A DNA stretch of 20,002 nt from JACQCF01 sp043742785 (GCA_043742785.1 JAYTXU010000039.1:1-20002), one strand, 5' to 3'. Positions 14,101 through 20,002 are shown, counted from the stretch's first letter. Translations and numbers: made by a program. Notes: a model not told the origin generated them from the letters alone.

Positions 14101-14478
14101 GCCTATATGGATGGTTCCAGTAAAAATCGTCAAGAAGAGGTGGATCGTTTCAACAATGATCCTTCGTTGCGTGTGTTTTTATTAAGTTTGAAGGTGGGAG
14201 GGGTGGGGCTTAATTTAACTTCTGCGGATACGGTTATTATTTATGAGCCTTGGTGGAATCCAGCTGTTGAAAATCAGGCGATTGACCGCGTGCATCGCAT
14301 TGGTCAAAGGAATTCGGTGTTGGCTTATCGTTTGATTACTAAGGGAACGATTGAAGAAAAGATGCTTCAGCTGCAGAATCGCAAACGTTTCTTAACAGAG
14401 GCGTTGATTCTCTCTGAAGAAGGTATCGGCAAGAAATTAGACTGGGAAGATATTAAGTTTTTGTTGGATTTGAAGTAA
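11182..14478 (+). CDS. SWIM zinc-finger SNF2-family DNA-dependent ATPase/helicase
   Basis: 1098 residues from ATG 11182 (AAAAGGGA 8 nt upstream; the TTG at 11176 is less likely). An N-terminal SWIM zinc finger has C70-x-C72-x7-C80-x-H82 (CTCPFTLGKMCKHAAAVLL). A long middle region (~140-620) is typical of bacterial SWIM-SNF2 proteins. The SNF2 ATPase core follows: LRDYQQKGVDWLSFL, Walker A DEMGLGKT (661-668), VVCPTTLVWNW, DEAQ box (758-761), VTGTPVEN, LRRLKNDV; then the helicase C half with VLIFSQFVQML, YMDGSSKNR, LLSLKVGGVGLNLTSAD, PWWNPAVENQAIDRVHRIGQ. All motor motifs are intact. Bacterial members are thought to remodel protein-DNA or RNA polymerase-DNA complexes; the exact role is unknown. 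It is a one-gene transcription unit bounded by hairpins near 11059 and 14496. Confidence 0.95.
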   Translation: MALIKDEKSLEKVAGEMAFSRGKLYYNKGAVKTVARKGNYLEGVVQGVEPTPFHVTIRIKDVSDFKIAQCTCPFTLGKMCKHAAAVLLHWMHYVNITENVDFTKLIFLDEKKLKANALVVPLPKKELLREEKPKKSKKPDYLLPEYQFRTSQRPRIQIAFSTTGFITGDLKSIAFKLFVINGEDRFVITNLKVLINSMRTRQINLPEFSAFSSMQQYVLDFLNELLMVEGSINQPQAQFRIKRMQWALYLGVIAGCEGVEFIDTKSNETIYVKSQNKIHLRINIRLIEKGRWGIKASLKDIFDPNRDFSKTTIQQGHPVWVFDESILTFQSMSECVTNTFLNDFLNNERILDEDQMPYFIAIVLKGLQSSCEVIEEGDCLKPLVFQTSTLRCRLDLDYIKDSLRAKLSFVYDNQESYPYQGKVPLDRFALINNEEGSSWLVRDIDQENVQVLYLQRDCNFEWGRNLKTFVLSNTESILDFVQMKLPVLRHTMDVYCSVEFEDKLLNKLDLEAFIKVTGSGIDWFEFDAVYKIKGFEEEITHDKIKKLVQDGQRFIQLKKGQVVPIPKDIYDRIETMNEEFQEKRIHLGQMPFVMEELNSLGLKSKVDQKIAKIYEELKNFKSITATSIPEPLKNILRDYQQKGVDWLSFLRKFQFGGVLADEMGLGKTLQALTIIQKEIEEGSTLPNLVVCPTTLVWNWQEEIKKFLPNVSVLVLYGNHRRDLFDEINKAQIVITSYPLLRRDIELYKKKVFNYVILDEAQNIKNRTTQNAQVAKSLKSSMRLAVTGTPVENSIMDLWSIFDFLMPGFFGSAERFKKRYEVPIVKFQDKEQLQKLSNRIQPFVLRRLKNDVMKDLPPKIEQISYCELEPTQAKIYAKMAESAREIASKSVSEDGFEKSRMVILTLILRLRQICCHPIIAGVDLGHRSVSGKMELLKETIDELLAGGHKVLIFSQFVQMLKVIEDHLKRENISYAYMDGSSKNRQEEVDRFNNDPSLRVFLLSLKVGGVGLNLTSADTVIIYEPWWNPAVENQAIDRVHRIGQRNSVLAYRLITKGTIEEKMLQLQNRKRFLTEALILSEEGIGKKLDWEDIKFLLDLK

Positions 14479-14495
14479 ATTCTCAATATAGGTAA

Positions 14496-14521
14496 AGCCC
14501 ATCAGAGATCTCTGGTGGGCT
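14496..14521 (+). terminator. Intrinsic terminator after the SNF2 gene (shared hairpin, copy 4)
   Basis: AGCCCATCAG (14496-14505) pairs with CTGGTGGGCT (14512-14521), one G-T pair, around a 6-nt loop, followed by ATTTCTTTT. It is almost identical to the hairpin at 482, loop start included (AGAGAT). Confidence 0.7.
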
Positions 14522-14648
14522 ATTTCTTTTGTCTTCAGAAGTTTCTTGGGTAAGTAGTTGTACCTATCTTTAAACGTATTTCTGTGTATTTATTATTTAT
14601 ACAATTTTGAGATAATTAATTTGGATGTTAAACAAGGAGGGTTATAAA

Positions 14649-14864
14649 ATGAAAATCTTAAAAAATAGAGTAAAAGAATCTATTAAAGAAGTATCCCAGG
14701 AAAAAAATATTAATTTCCAAACTTATATACAAATGGTTGAGGAAAAAGCTTATGAGCTTTTTGAAAGACGCGGCTGCCAGCATGGTTGTCATTTGGGGGA
14801 TTGGTTTGAAGCTGAGAAGTTGGTTGAAGATAAAGTAGTTGCTAATGTTGCCTATAAGAGGTAA
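14649..14864 (+). CDS. DUF2934 family small protein
   Basis: 71 residues from ATG 14649, chosen because AAGGAGG (14634-14640) lies 8 nt upstream; the in-frame ATG at 14625 precedes that Shine-Dalgarno. The C-terminal half has the DUF2934 core: EEKAYELFERRGCQHGCHLG, then DWFEAEKLV, corresponding to the family pattern of AYELWExRGxxHGxDxxDWxxAE. The N-terminal part is basic (KILKNRVKESIKEV). The family's function is unknown. Two cysteines flank the HG (CQHGC), which is unusual for the motif and could bind metal. The gene sits 2 nt ahead of a tiny ORF and may be the first gene of the cytochrome c maturation operon. Confidence 0.8.
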   Translation: MKILKNRVKESIKEVSQEKNINFQTYIQMVEEKAYELFERRGCQHGCHLGDWFEAEKLVEDKVVANVAYKR

Positions 14865-14866
14865 CG

Positions 14867-14935
14867 ATGAAGGCATTTACACAGAGACAGTTGTTGCTAA
14901 AGCATAAGGTATTTGATAATATCTCTCAATTATGA
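14867..14935 (+). CDS. 22-residue ORF, possible coupling/leader peptide for the PHAG lipoprotein gene
   Basis: An ATG at 14867 with a good Shine-Dalgarno (AAGAGGT, 14856-14862) opens a 22-codon frame (MKAFTQRQLLLKHKVFDNIS...) ending in TGA at 14933-14935. That stop overlaps the ATG at 14932 of the next gene (ATGA). The downstream lipoprotein gene has no Shine-Dalgarno of its own (AATATCTCTCAATT precedes it). The arrangement suggests that ribosomes finishing this peptide restart on the lipoprotein gene. The peptide is basic and resembles no family I know; it may matter only as a translated leader. It begins 2 nt after the DUF2934 stop. Confidence 0.45.
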   Translation: MKAFTQRQLLLKHKVFDNISQL

Positions 14936-15684
14936 ATTATATATTTTTTCTAATTTCTTTAATTTTGATTACAGGTTGTGAGCAGCAAGAAAAGCCTCGT
15001 CAATACGCAGAGACCGTCTCCGAAGTTCCTGTGATAATGCCGCAAACAGAGGGACAGAGGGTGGACAACCCTCATGCTGGCATTGATTTGGCATCTAAAA
15101 TCACCCCTGATGCTAAAGTTAATTTACAAAAAATGATCGCTGAAGGACATGATCCTCATGCGGGGATGGATATGGCAGCTTTTGGTGGCAAAGATCCTCA
15201 TGCAGGATTGGATATGCCAGCGATTATGGGAAGTGGAGCATCTGTAACCAGTTCTTATTCCTGGATCTTGCCTAAAGGTTGGAAGCAGGGATCTAATAAG
15301 GGTCCAATGCGCTTAGCTTCTTTTTATATTGAAGAAGACCCTGATGCGATTGATTGTTCTATTGTTTCCTTAGCAGGGATGGCTGGTGGTTTGGAGGGTA
15401 ATCTCAAGCGTTGGATGGGACAAGTCGCGATAGAATCTTCTGATACCAATCTTCAAAAGCTCATCAATACCGCAGAGACCATTCAAACCCAAGGTGGTCT
15501 GCAAGCGATAGTTTATGATTTGACAGCTTTAAAGAATGTTTCTGCCAATAAAAGCATGATTGCTGCAATTATTTCTGATAAGGGAGCTACTGTCTTTGTA
15601 AAGATAACTGGAACCAGTGTTCATCTGAAACAAAATCGAGACGGCTTCTTTGAATTGTTAAAATCTTTGGCTTCAAAACAATAA
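14932..15684 (+). CDS. PHAG-repeat lipoprotein associated with System II cytochrome c biogenesis
   Basis: 250 residues. A lipoprotein signal peptide with lipobox LITGC places the lipidated Cys at residue 16, followed by EQ, so outer-membrane sorting is possible. Residues ~46-96 hold three copies of (N/D)PHAG-(I/M/L)-D-(L/M)-(A/P), separated by flexible Gly/Ala/Lys-containing linkers. Residues ~108-250 form a separate periplasmic domain: SYSWILPKGWKQGSNKGPMR, LASFYIEEDP, LAGMAGGLEGNLKRWMGQV, ending AAIISDKGATVFVKITGTS. Similar PHAGM-type proteins with this WxxPxGW...GGxxxNxxRWxxQ domain lie beside ResB/CcsA genes in Planctomycetes/Verrucomicrobia-type genomes, from memory. Function is not established; His/Met repeats suggest metal or haem contact. 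It overlaps resB by one base (TAATG) and is coupled upstream through ATGA. Confidence 0.75.
   Translation: MNYIFFLISLILITGCEQQEKPRQYAETVSEVPVIMPQTEGQRVDNPHAGIDLASKITPDAKVNLQKMIAEGHDPHAGMDMAAFGGKDPHAGLDMPAIMGSGASVTSSYSWILPKGWKQGSNKGPMRLASFYIEEDPDAIDCSIVSLAGMAGGLEGNLKRWMGQVAIESSDTNLQKLINTAETIQTQGGLQAIVYDLTALKNVSANKSMIAAIISDKGATVFVKITGTSVHLKQNRDGFFELLKSLASKQ
15067..15219 (+). repeat. Three PHAG nonapeptide repeats within the lipoprotein gene
   Basis: The units are NPHAGIDLA (15067-15093), DPHAGMDMA (15151-15177) and DPHAGLDMP (15193-15219). The codons differ at third positions (CCTCATGCTGGC, CCTCATGCGGGG, CCTCATGCAGGA), so the repeat is conserved at protein level and is not a recent DNA duplication. 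Confidence 0.85.
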
Positions 15685-16784
15685 TGATAAAATTACTTAG
15701 TTCAGTCCGCATTACCGTTGTTTGTTTATTTCTACTTTTCATCCTTACTTTTTGGGGAACGATTGCGCAGGTGCAGCAGGGGTTGTATGCAGCTCAAGAG
15801 CGATTCTTTGCATCTTTTTTCTTCTTGGCTGGCGGATGGCTTCCTTTTCCTGGAGCTCAATTAGTCCTTTGGGTATTGTTTGTTAATTTAATTTGTTCTG
15901 CATTCACTTATTTTAGTAAACACCGCGAATGGATTCATATAGGCAGTAAGATCACCCATCTTGGTCTTCTTCTTTATTTTGCAGCTGCATTCTTTATCTT
16001 TCATCTTTCCAAAGAATCCTACATACATTTGAAGCAAGGAGAGGTTACCAATGTTTCCACTTCTTACAGTGAATGGGAGTTAGCTTATTGGCAGGTTAAT
16101 GGCACTACCCGTCAGGTCAACGCCATCGACAGTAAGAATTTCAAACCTGGAACAAGACCCTCTTTTAATAGTTCAGATTTTTCGATTGTCGTCAAACAGT
16201 ATTACCCTAGTTCCGATGCGTTCAATAACGGAGATAATCCTAAACCTGAAAAAATAATCTCTGTTGAAGGAATTAGCATGATTACACCTAAGGCTTTGGA
16301 TAAAGAGAGAGAAAAGAATATTGCAGGAGGTGTTTTTGATATCTTCTTTGAGGGTAAAGCGCACACATTATTGCTTTTTGGTTCTGTTAAAGAACCTACA
16401 CCGGTGAGAATTGCCGGCAGAGATTACAACTTTATTTTGCGTAATAAATGTTACCCATTACCTTTTTCAATAAAGCTTGATCATTTTAAAGTTCAATTTC
16501 ATCCTGGAACTGACACGGCTAAAAATTATGAGAGTCTGGTTACCATTTCCACAGCTTCGCTTAAACGTCAGGTGCGTATTTATATGAATAACCCGTTACT
16601 TTATAAGGACTATGCCTTGTATCAAGCTTCTTATGATACTGATAGTATGGGCCGTCAATCTTCAACGTTGGCTGTGGTTAAGAATTCAGCGCGGATTATG
16701 CCGTATGTTTCTTGTTTGATGGTTTTTGTAGGCTTGGCTTTACATTTTCTTATTCAAGCATTTATTGCTAAGGCTAAACTATGA
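15684..16784 (+). CDS. resB: ResB/CcsB-like cytochrome c biogenesis membrane protein
   Basis: 366 residues with ResB architecture. Three N-terminal membrane helices come first (~8-30 VRITVVCLFLLFILTFWGTI; ~55-80 QLVLWVLFVNLICSAFTYF; ~85-108 HIGSKITHLGLLLYFAAAFF), then a large periplasmic region (~110-335), and a last helix near 340-362 (IMPYVSCLMVFVGLALHFL). Sequence marks are FWGTIAQVQQGLYAAQERFF, SKITHLGLLLYF and the segment MNNPLLYKDYALYQASYD, which resembles the MNxPLxYxGxxxYQxSY block of ResB. With CcsA it forms the System II haem-delivery and cytochrome c synthase complex. It is relatively short, as in the Bacteroidota/PVC-type versions. ATG 15684 shares a base with the preceding stop (TAATG), and its own stop overlaps ccsA (ATGA). 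Confidence 0.88.
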   Translation: MIKLLSSVRITVVCLFLLFILTFWGTIAQVQQGLYAAQERFFASFFFLAGGWLPFPGAQLVLWVLFVNLICSAFTYFSKHREWIHIGSKITHLGLLLYFAAAFFIFHLSKESYIHLKQGEVTNVSTSYSEWELAYWQVNGTTRQVNAIDSKNFKPGTRPSFNSSDFSIVVKQYYPSSDAFNNGDNPKPEKIISVEGISMITPKALDKEREKNIAGGVFDIFFEGKAHTLLLFGSVKEPTPVRIAGRDYNFILRNKCYPLPFSIKLDHFKVQFHPGTDTAKNYESLVTISTASLKRQVRIYMNNPLLYKDYALYQASYDTDSMGRQSSTLAVVKNSARIMPYVSCLMVFVGLALHFLIQAFIAKAKL

Positions 16785-18643
16785 AAATAAGATCCGTTTT
16801 TCTAACCTTTATTTTGAGTTTTTGTTTCATTTTTCCATCGATGGCCGTTGCCAAGGGGAAGGTTCTTGAGAATTTCAAGAGTTTTCCTATTTTGCATGAG
16901 GGACGAATTAAACCTTTGGATACTTATGCGCGCAATCTTTTGATTCAATTCTCCAGCAAAGATACTTATGAACATAGTGATGCTATTTCTTGGCTAGCTA
17001 AACTTTTGTTCACTCCTGATAAGACCATTAATGATAAAGTTTTTCTGATCAATAATCCTGAGATCGCTATTGCGTTGAATATCAAGCCTGAAGAGCATCG
17101 TCGCTATAGCTTTGCGCAGTTAAGGCAAGCTTATCCTAAGATGTTGGACTTAGAGGAGGCGGCCAAAAGTATTGAGGAGCATCAGCGCAGTCTGGTTGAA
17201 AATGAGATCATTCGTGTAGCTGAAAATGTTCGGATTTATATCGACTACTCCAATGAATTCTCTTGGGCTTATCTTAATTCTGATTTTACAATCACCTCAA
17301 AGAAAACCAAGGAGCAATTGGGTTTGCCTGTAGGAACAGATCAATTCAGCTTTATAGATTTTGCTCTTAGAGCCGATAAGATAAAAGAGTTAACCCTTAG
17401 TTTGAAAGATAAGAGTCCGCAACAGTTCTCAAAATCAGAACAGGAATTGATGGCGGCAGTTAATAATATGTTCCGCTGGGCCCAGAACAATAGAAATTTA
17501 CCCTTCTCTGTTATTCCATTAGAACAGAATAATGATTGGTTTAGTCCATGGGGCGCCATCTCTTTGGATTTCTCAAATGAAAGAATCAGAAAACTTATCG
17601 ATTTGTGGCATAAGATGGCAGTGGCTTATGCAGAAGGTAGTCTTATTGAATTTGATATAGCTGCTCATCTATATCTAGATTCCATCAAAGGTAATCTCAA
17701 ACCAGAAGAAGCTAAGCTTGTCCGTAAATTTCCTTTGGAGTTGGCTTATCATGCATCCATGCCTTTTGTTTGGGCTAAAGTGTTTTATATTTTAGCTTTT
17801 ATATTCTTTATCATTTCTTTTGCTTCGTCTAAGAAGTTTTGGTATTGGTTAGGATTTTTATCCATCCTAGCAGGTTTCATTCCTCATTCCTTGGGGATGA
17901 TTGCGCGTATTATTATTATGGCGCATCCACCCGTAACCAATCTTTATGAAACTTTCATTTTTGTAGGTTTTATTACGGTGTTATTAGGGCTTGGTATTGA
18001 ACATTTTAATCGTCAGTGGCTTGGGATTGTGACTTCAGCTATTAGCGGAACTGCGTTATTGTTTATTGCTGGAAAATATAGCGCGGAGGGAGACACCTTA
18101 AAAATGTTGGTGGCTGTATTGAATTCTAATTTTTGGTTAGGCACTCATGTCATAACTATTACGATGGGTTATGGGGCAACCTGTGTTGCGGGAGTGCTGG
18201 GACATATTTGGCTTATTCAAGCAGCTTTAGGAAGGAAGGAAAATATCCTCGATAATACTTATAAAACTACTTTAGGGATTATGGGAGTTGCTTTAACCTT
18301 AACTTTTTTAGGCACTAATTTAGGGGGCATTTGGGCAGATCAAAGCTGGGGGAGGTTCTGGGGATGGGATCCTAAAGAAAACGGTGCTTTAATGATCGTG
18401 CTTTGGTTGGCTATGTTATTTCATGCCAAATTTGCTAAGATGATAGGCTCTATAGGTCTTGCCGTGGGGTGCGTCATTGGAATGATGGTTGTGATGTGGG
18501 CTTGGTTTGGCGTTAATCTTTTAAGTATCGGTCTGCATTCCTATGGCTTTACCTCAGGCATTGCCAATACTCTAATTTTCTATGTTGTTTGCGAAATTCT
18601 TTTTATTATCATTACCACTACCTTAGTCATTCGTCGTAAATAA
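16781..18643 (+). CDS. ccsA: CcsA/ResC-like cytochrome c synthase subunit with extended N-terminal periplasmic domain
   Basis: 620 residues. A signal-like helix (~5-24) precedes a periplasmic domain of about 300 residues that begins KVLENFKSFPILHEGRIKPL. Some eight membrane helices follow from ~335. The haem-handling WWD motif is W518-ADQSWGRFWGWD530-PKE in the periplasmic loop. Candidate haem-ligand histidines are His382 (MAHPPVTNLYE), His456 (GTHVITITMGYG), His548 (LFHAKF) and His586 (GLHSYGF), all in CcsA-like contexts. The protein ferries haem out and attaches it to CxxCH apocytochromes together with ResB. The long N-terminal extension is typical of Bacteroidota/PVC-type CcsA, unlike the shorter Gram-positive ResC. 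It overlaps resB by 4 nt. No c-type cytochrome substrate gene is present in the window. Confidence 0.93.
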   Translation: MKIRSVFLTFILSFCFIFPSMAVAKGKVLENFKSFPILHEGRIKPLDTYARNLLIQFSSKDTYEHSDAISWLAKLLFTPDKTINDKVFLINNPEIAIALNIKPEEHRRYSFAQLRQAYPKMLDLEEAAKSIEEHQRSLVENEIIRVAENVRIYIDYSNEFSWAYLNSDFTITSKKTKEQLGLPVGTDQFSFIDFALRADKIKELTLSLKDKSPQQFSKSEQELMAAVNNMFRWAQNNRNLPFSVIPLEQNNDWFSPWGAISLDFSNERIRKLIDLWHKMAVAYAEGSLIEFDIAAHLYLDSIKGNLKPEEAKLVRKFPLELAYHASMPFVWAKVFYILAFIFFIISFASSKKFWYWLGFLSILAGFIPHSLGMIARIIIMAHPPVTNLYETFIFVGFITVLLGLGIEHFNRQWLGIVTSAISGTALLFIAGKYSAEGDTLKMLVAVLNSNFWLGTHVITITMGYGATCVAGVLGHIWLIQAALGRKENILDNTYKTTLGIMGVALTLTFLGTNLGGIWADQSWGRFWGWDPKENGALMIVLWLAMLFHAKFAKMIGSIGLAVGCVIGMMVVMWAWFGVNLLSIGLHSYGFTSGIANTLIFYVVCEILFIIITTTLVIRRK

Positions 18644-18653
18644 AGCTTTTTTG

Positions 18654-18710
18654 ATAGAAAATTGCGTACTCATACGTAGTAATTTGCGTAGAGTAGCGTA
18701 TTTCTATTTT
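18654..18710 (+). terminator. Imperfect inverted repeat and T-run after ccsA, possible terminator
   Basis: ATAGAAA (18654-18660) can pair with TTTCTAT (18701-18707), with a shorter inner pairing of TACT (18667-18670) and AGTA (18692-18695), followed by TTTTTTCT. The interior also has three GCGTA elements (18664, 18686, 18696) and the palindrome TACGTA (18674-18679), so a protein-binding site is an alternative. Confidence 0.35.
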
Positions 18711-18729
18711 TTCTCCTAACTCGTATAAT
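18701..18729 (+). promoter_or_regulatory. Candidate promoter of the radical SAM gene
   Basis: A perfect -10 TATAAT (18724-18729) lies 17 nt after a weak -35 (TTTCTA, 18701-18706). It would give a leader of about 50 nt before GTG 18786. The -35 part coincides with the end of the inverted repeat after ccsA. Confidence 0.4.
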
Positions 18730-18785
18730 TTATATATTCAATGGCTTATTTCTATTAGTCAAAATTTTAAAATAAAGGAGAACTT

Positions 18786-19574
18786 GTGATCAATCCATTC
18801 AAATATCTTTATGGCCCTGTGTATTCCTGGCGTTTGGGCAGATCGCTTGGGATTGATCCTCTATCCAGTCCTCAAAAAATATGTAATATGAATTGTGTGT
18901 ATTGTCAACTTGGTCTTACTGGCCATTTCACTCATACTAGGAAGGAATATGTTCCCACCGAAGCGATTGTTGAAGAAATACGCCGCTTGCCGTTGCATTT
19001 TGTAGATTATTTGACATTTTCCGGACGGGGAGAACCAACCTTAGCTAAAAACTTAGGGGATATGATTCGGAAAATTAAAACTATTCGCAAGGAGCGTGTG
19101 GCTGTTATTACTAATTCATCATTAATGCATCAGAAGGATGTTCAAGCTGATCTCAATGAAGCTCATTTTGTTTTAGCTAAACTAGACGCCTCAGATCAAG
19201 AATCTTTTCAGTCTGTTGATGGTGGAAGTCTAAATTATGAAAAAGTACTTAAAGGTATTTATGAATTTCGTTCTGGTTTTAAAGGAAAATTCGCTCTGCA
19301 AATTATGTTGATTGATGATAATCTAAATAATATTCCTGAATTAGCATTCATTGCCCGTAATCTATCTCCCGATGAAGTGCAGCTTAATACTCCTTTAAGA
19401 CCCTGTGCTGTCAAACCTATCGAGCGTGTTGATATGGCATGGGCTAAGAAATTTTTTGGAGATATGCCTGTAGTTGCAGTATGGGATGCTCCTTCTAAAG
19501 ATTATTCTCCTATTGACGAAGAAGCTACAGCGAAGCGTCATGGAAACTATTTTAAAACAAGGTATGGTTTTTAG
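18786..19574 (+). CDS. Radical SAM protein, COG0731-like (wyosine-synthetase-related)
   Basis: 262 residues from GTG 18786, supported by AAAGGAGAAC just upstream and by the family start MxxPFKYLYGPVYSWRLGRS. The 4Fe-4S cluster binding triad is C33-x3-C37-x2-C40 (KICNMNCVYCQ). Further radical SAM features are DYLTFSGRGEPTL (the GGE-like motif), VAVITNSSLM, LAKLDASDQESF and LNTPLRPC. This matches small bacterial and archaeal radical SAM proteins assigned to COG0731, related to the TYW1 wyosine enzyme but lacking its flavodoxin part; the bacterial substrate is unknown. It is a single-gene unit: its own promoter candidate lies upstream and another promoter-like site follows it. Confidence 0.87.
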   Translation: MINPFKYLYGPVYSWRLGRSLGIDPLSSPQKICNMNCVYCQLGLTGHFTHTRKEYVPTEAIVEEIRRLPLHFVDYLTFSGRGEPTLAKNLGDMIRKIKTIRKERVAVITNSSLMHQKDVQADLNEAHFVLAKLDASDQESFQSVDGGSLNYEKVLKGIYEFRSGFKGKFALQIMLIDDNLNNIPELAFIARNLSPDEVQLNTPLRPCAVKPIERVDMAWAKKFFGDMPVVAVWDAPSKDYSPIDEEATAKRHGNYFKTRYGF

Positions 19575-19583
19575 AGATGACAA

Positions 19584-19592
19584 TGGTATAAT
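19584..19592 (+). promoter_or_regulatory. Extended -10 promoter before the terminal PAS gene
   Basis: TGG directly followed by a perfect TATAAT (19587-19592) lies 23 nt before the ATG at 19616. There is no good -35, as expected for an extended -10 promoter. The same CAATGG-TA context precedes engB at about 8901. Confidence 0.4.
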
Positions 19593-19615
19593 TTTTTAAT
19601 ATTAAGATTATACCT

Positions 19616-20002
19616 ATGCCTAAAATTTTATCTCAAAAGTACTCATTAGAACAAACTCTTAAAGAACTGGCGGATATTAAATATGCTCTGGATGCTTCCT
19701 CCATTGTGGCAATCACTGATCAAAAGGGTAAAATTATTTACGTCAATGATAAATTCTGTGAGATATCCAAATATTCTCGCCAAGAACTCTTAGGTCAAGA
19801 TCATCGCCTCATCAATTCAAGTTACCATACAAAAGAATTCTTTCGTGATTTATGGAGAACTATTGCTCAGGGCAAGGTTTGGAAAGGGGAAATCCAAAAT
19901 AAAGCCAAAGGAGGATCTTTTTATTGGGTAGACACAACCATTGTGCCTTTTTTAAATAACAAAGAAAAGCCTTATCAGTATGTTTCTATCCGCAATGAAA
20001 TA
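19616..20002 (+). CDS. PAS-domain signalling protein, N-terminal part (cut by window end)
   Basis: An ATG at 19616 opens a frame that is still open at the last base, 129 codons later. Residues ~12-30 form a helical lead (LEQTLKELADIKYALDASSI). A PAS domain then follows: VAITDQKGKIIYVNDKFCEI, SKYSRQELLGQDHRLINSSY, HTKEFFRDLWRTIAQGKVWK, GEIQNKAKGGSFYWVDTTIV, PFLNNKEKPYQYVSIRNEI. The DHRxINSxYHxKEFFRDLWxTIxxGKVWxGEIxNKAKxGxxYWVDTTIVPF pattern is frequent in PAS domains at the front of histidine kinases and GGDEF/EAL proteins. Which output domain follows cannot be told from this window. It is a different PAS subtype from those at 1190 and 8421. Confidence 0.8.
   Translation, partial: MPKILSQKYSLEQTLKELADIKYALDASSIVAITDQKGKIIYVNDKFCEISKYSRQELLGQDHRLINSSYHTKEFFRDLWRTIAQGKVWKGEIQNKAKGGSFYWVDTTIVPFLNNKEKPYQYVSIRNEI

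Noticed and set aside
1..20002. tRNA, rRNA, insertion sequences or phage genes
   Set aside because: I saw no cloverleaf-like tRNA sequence, no rRNA segment and no transposase or integrase. The only accessory signs are the RhuM fragment and its junction.

Overview
The window reads as AT-rich chromosomal DNA (by eye roughly 38-40% GC) from a Gram-negative-type (diderm) bacterium. Outer-membrane-type lipoproteins (a Blc-like lipocalin and a PHAG-repeat lipoprotein), several signal peptides, System II cytochrome c maturation and a TIGR04073 exosortase-associated protein fit the PVC/Omnitrophota side of the tree. That placement is a guess from gene content; no rRNA or other phylogenetic marker beyond engB is present.

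Layout. (1) 1-513: an accessory scar, with the C-terminal part of a RhuM-family gene that runs abruptly into what looks like the last codons of a cupin gene, followed by a bidirectional terminator. (2) 552-1070, minus strand: a UPF0114/YqhA membrane protein with a good sigma70-type promoter almost touching its start codon. (3) 1190-3490: a PAS-LuxR regulator and a YbjT-like SDR/DUF2867 protein. (4) 3662-8843: one long, tightly packed operon of UV endonuclease UvsE, YceI, a TIGR04073 protein, a chalcone-isomerase-like protein, a polytopic membrane protein, an SRPBCC protein, a Blc-type lipocalin, a SOUL haem-binding protein and a stand-alone PAS protein, closed by a terminator. (5) 8918-11013: engB followed by four small genes (a secreted Cys-containing protein, a CxxC-x17-CxxC zinc ribbon with a histone-H1-like tail, VF530, and a half-length DUF1456/YehS), closed by a terminator. 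(6) 11182-14478: a stand-alone SWIM-SNF2 helicase with its own terminator. (7) 14649-18643: a DUF2934 protein, a 22-codon coupling ORF, a PHAG-repeat lipoprotein, ResB and CcsA, nearly all overlapping. (8) 18786-19574: a radical SAM protein of the COG0731 type. (9) 19616-end: the PAS-containing N-terminus of a signalling protein cut by the window edge.

The most interesting part is regions 3 and 4. Genes of the kinds found in light/photolyase-associated clusters of other bacteria (SDR-DUF2867, chalcone-isomerase-like, SRPBCC, lipocalin) sit here with UvsE and without a photolyase in view. The operon encodes five different small-hydrophobic-ligand folds distributed over cytoplasm, inner membrane, periplasm and outer membrane. 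It is bracketed by two closely related LOV-like PAS proteins that both have proline where a LOV photoreceptor has its photoactive cysteine. I infer a photo-oxidative or UV stress module that repairs DNA and handles envelope lipids or tetrapyrroles under PAS control; this is a hypothesis.

Other points worth attention are a recurring terminator hairpin sequence in four intergenic gaps, a short Rossmann-like gene remnant inside the operon, the coupling ORF in front of the PHAG lipoprotein, and the His/Met-containing PHAG repeats next to the haem-handling Ccs genes.
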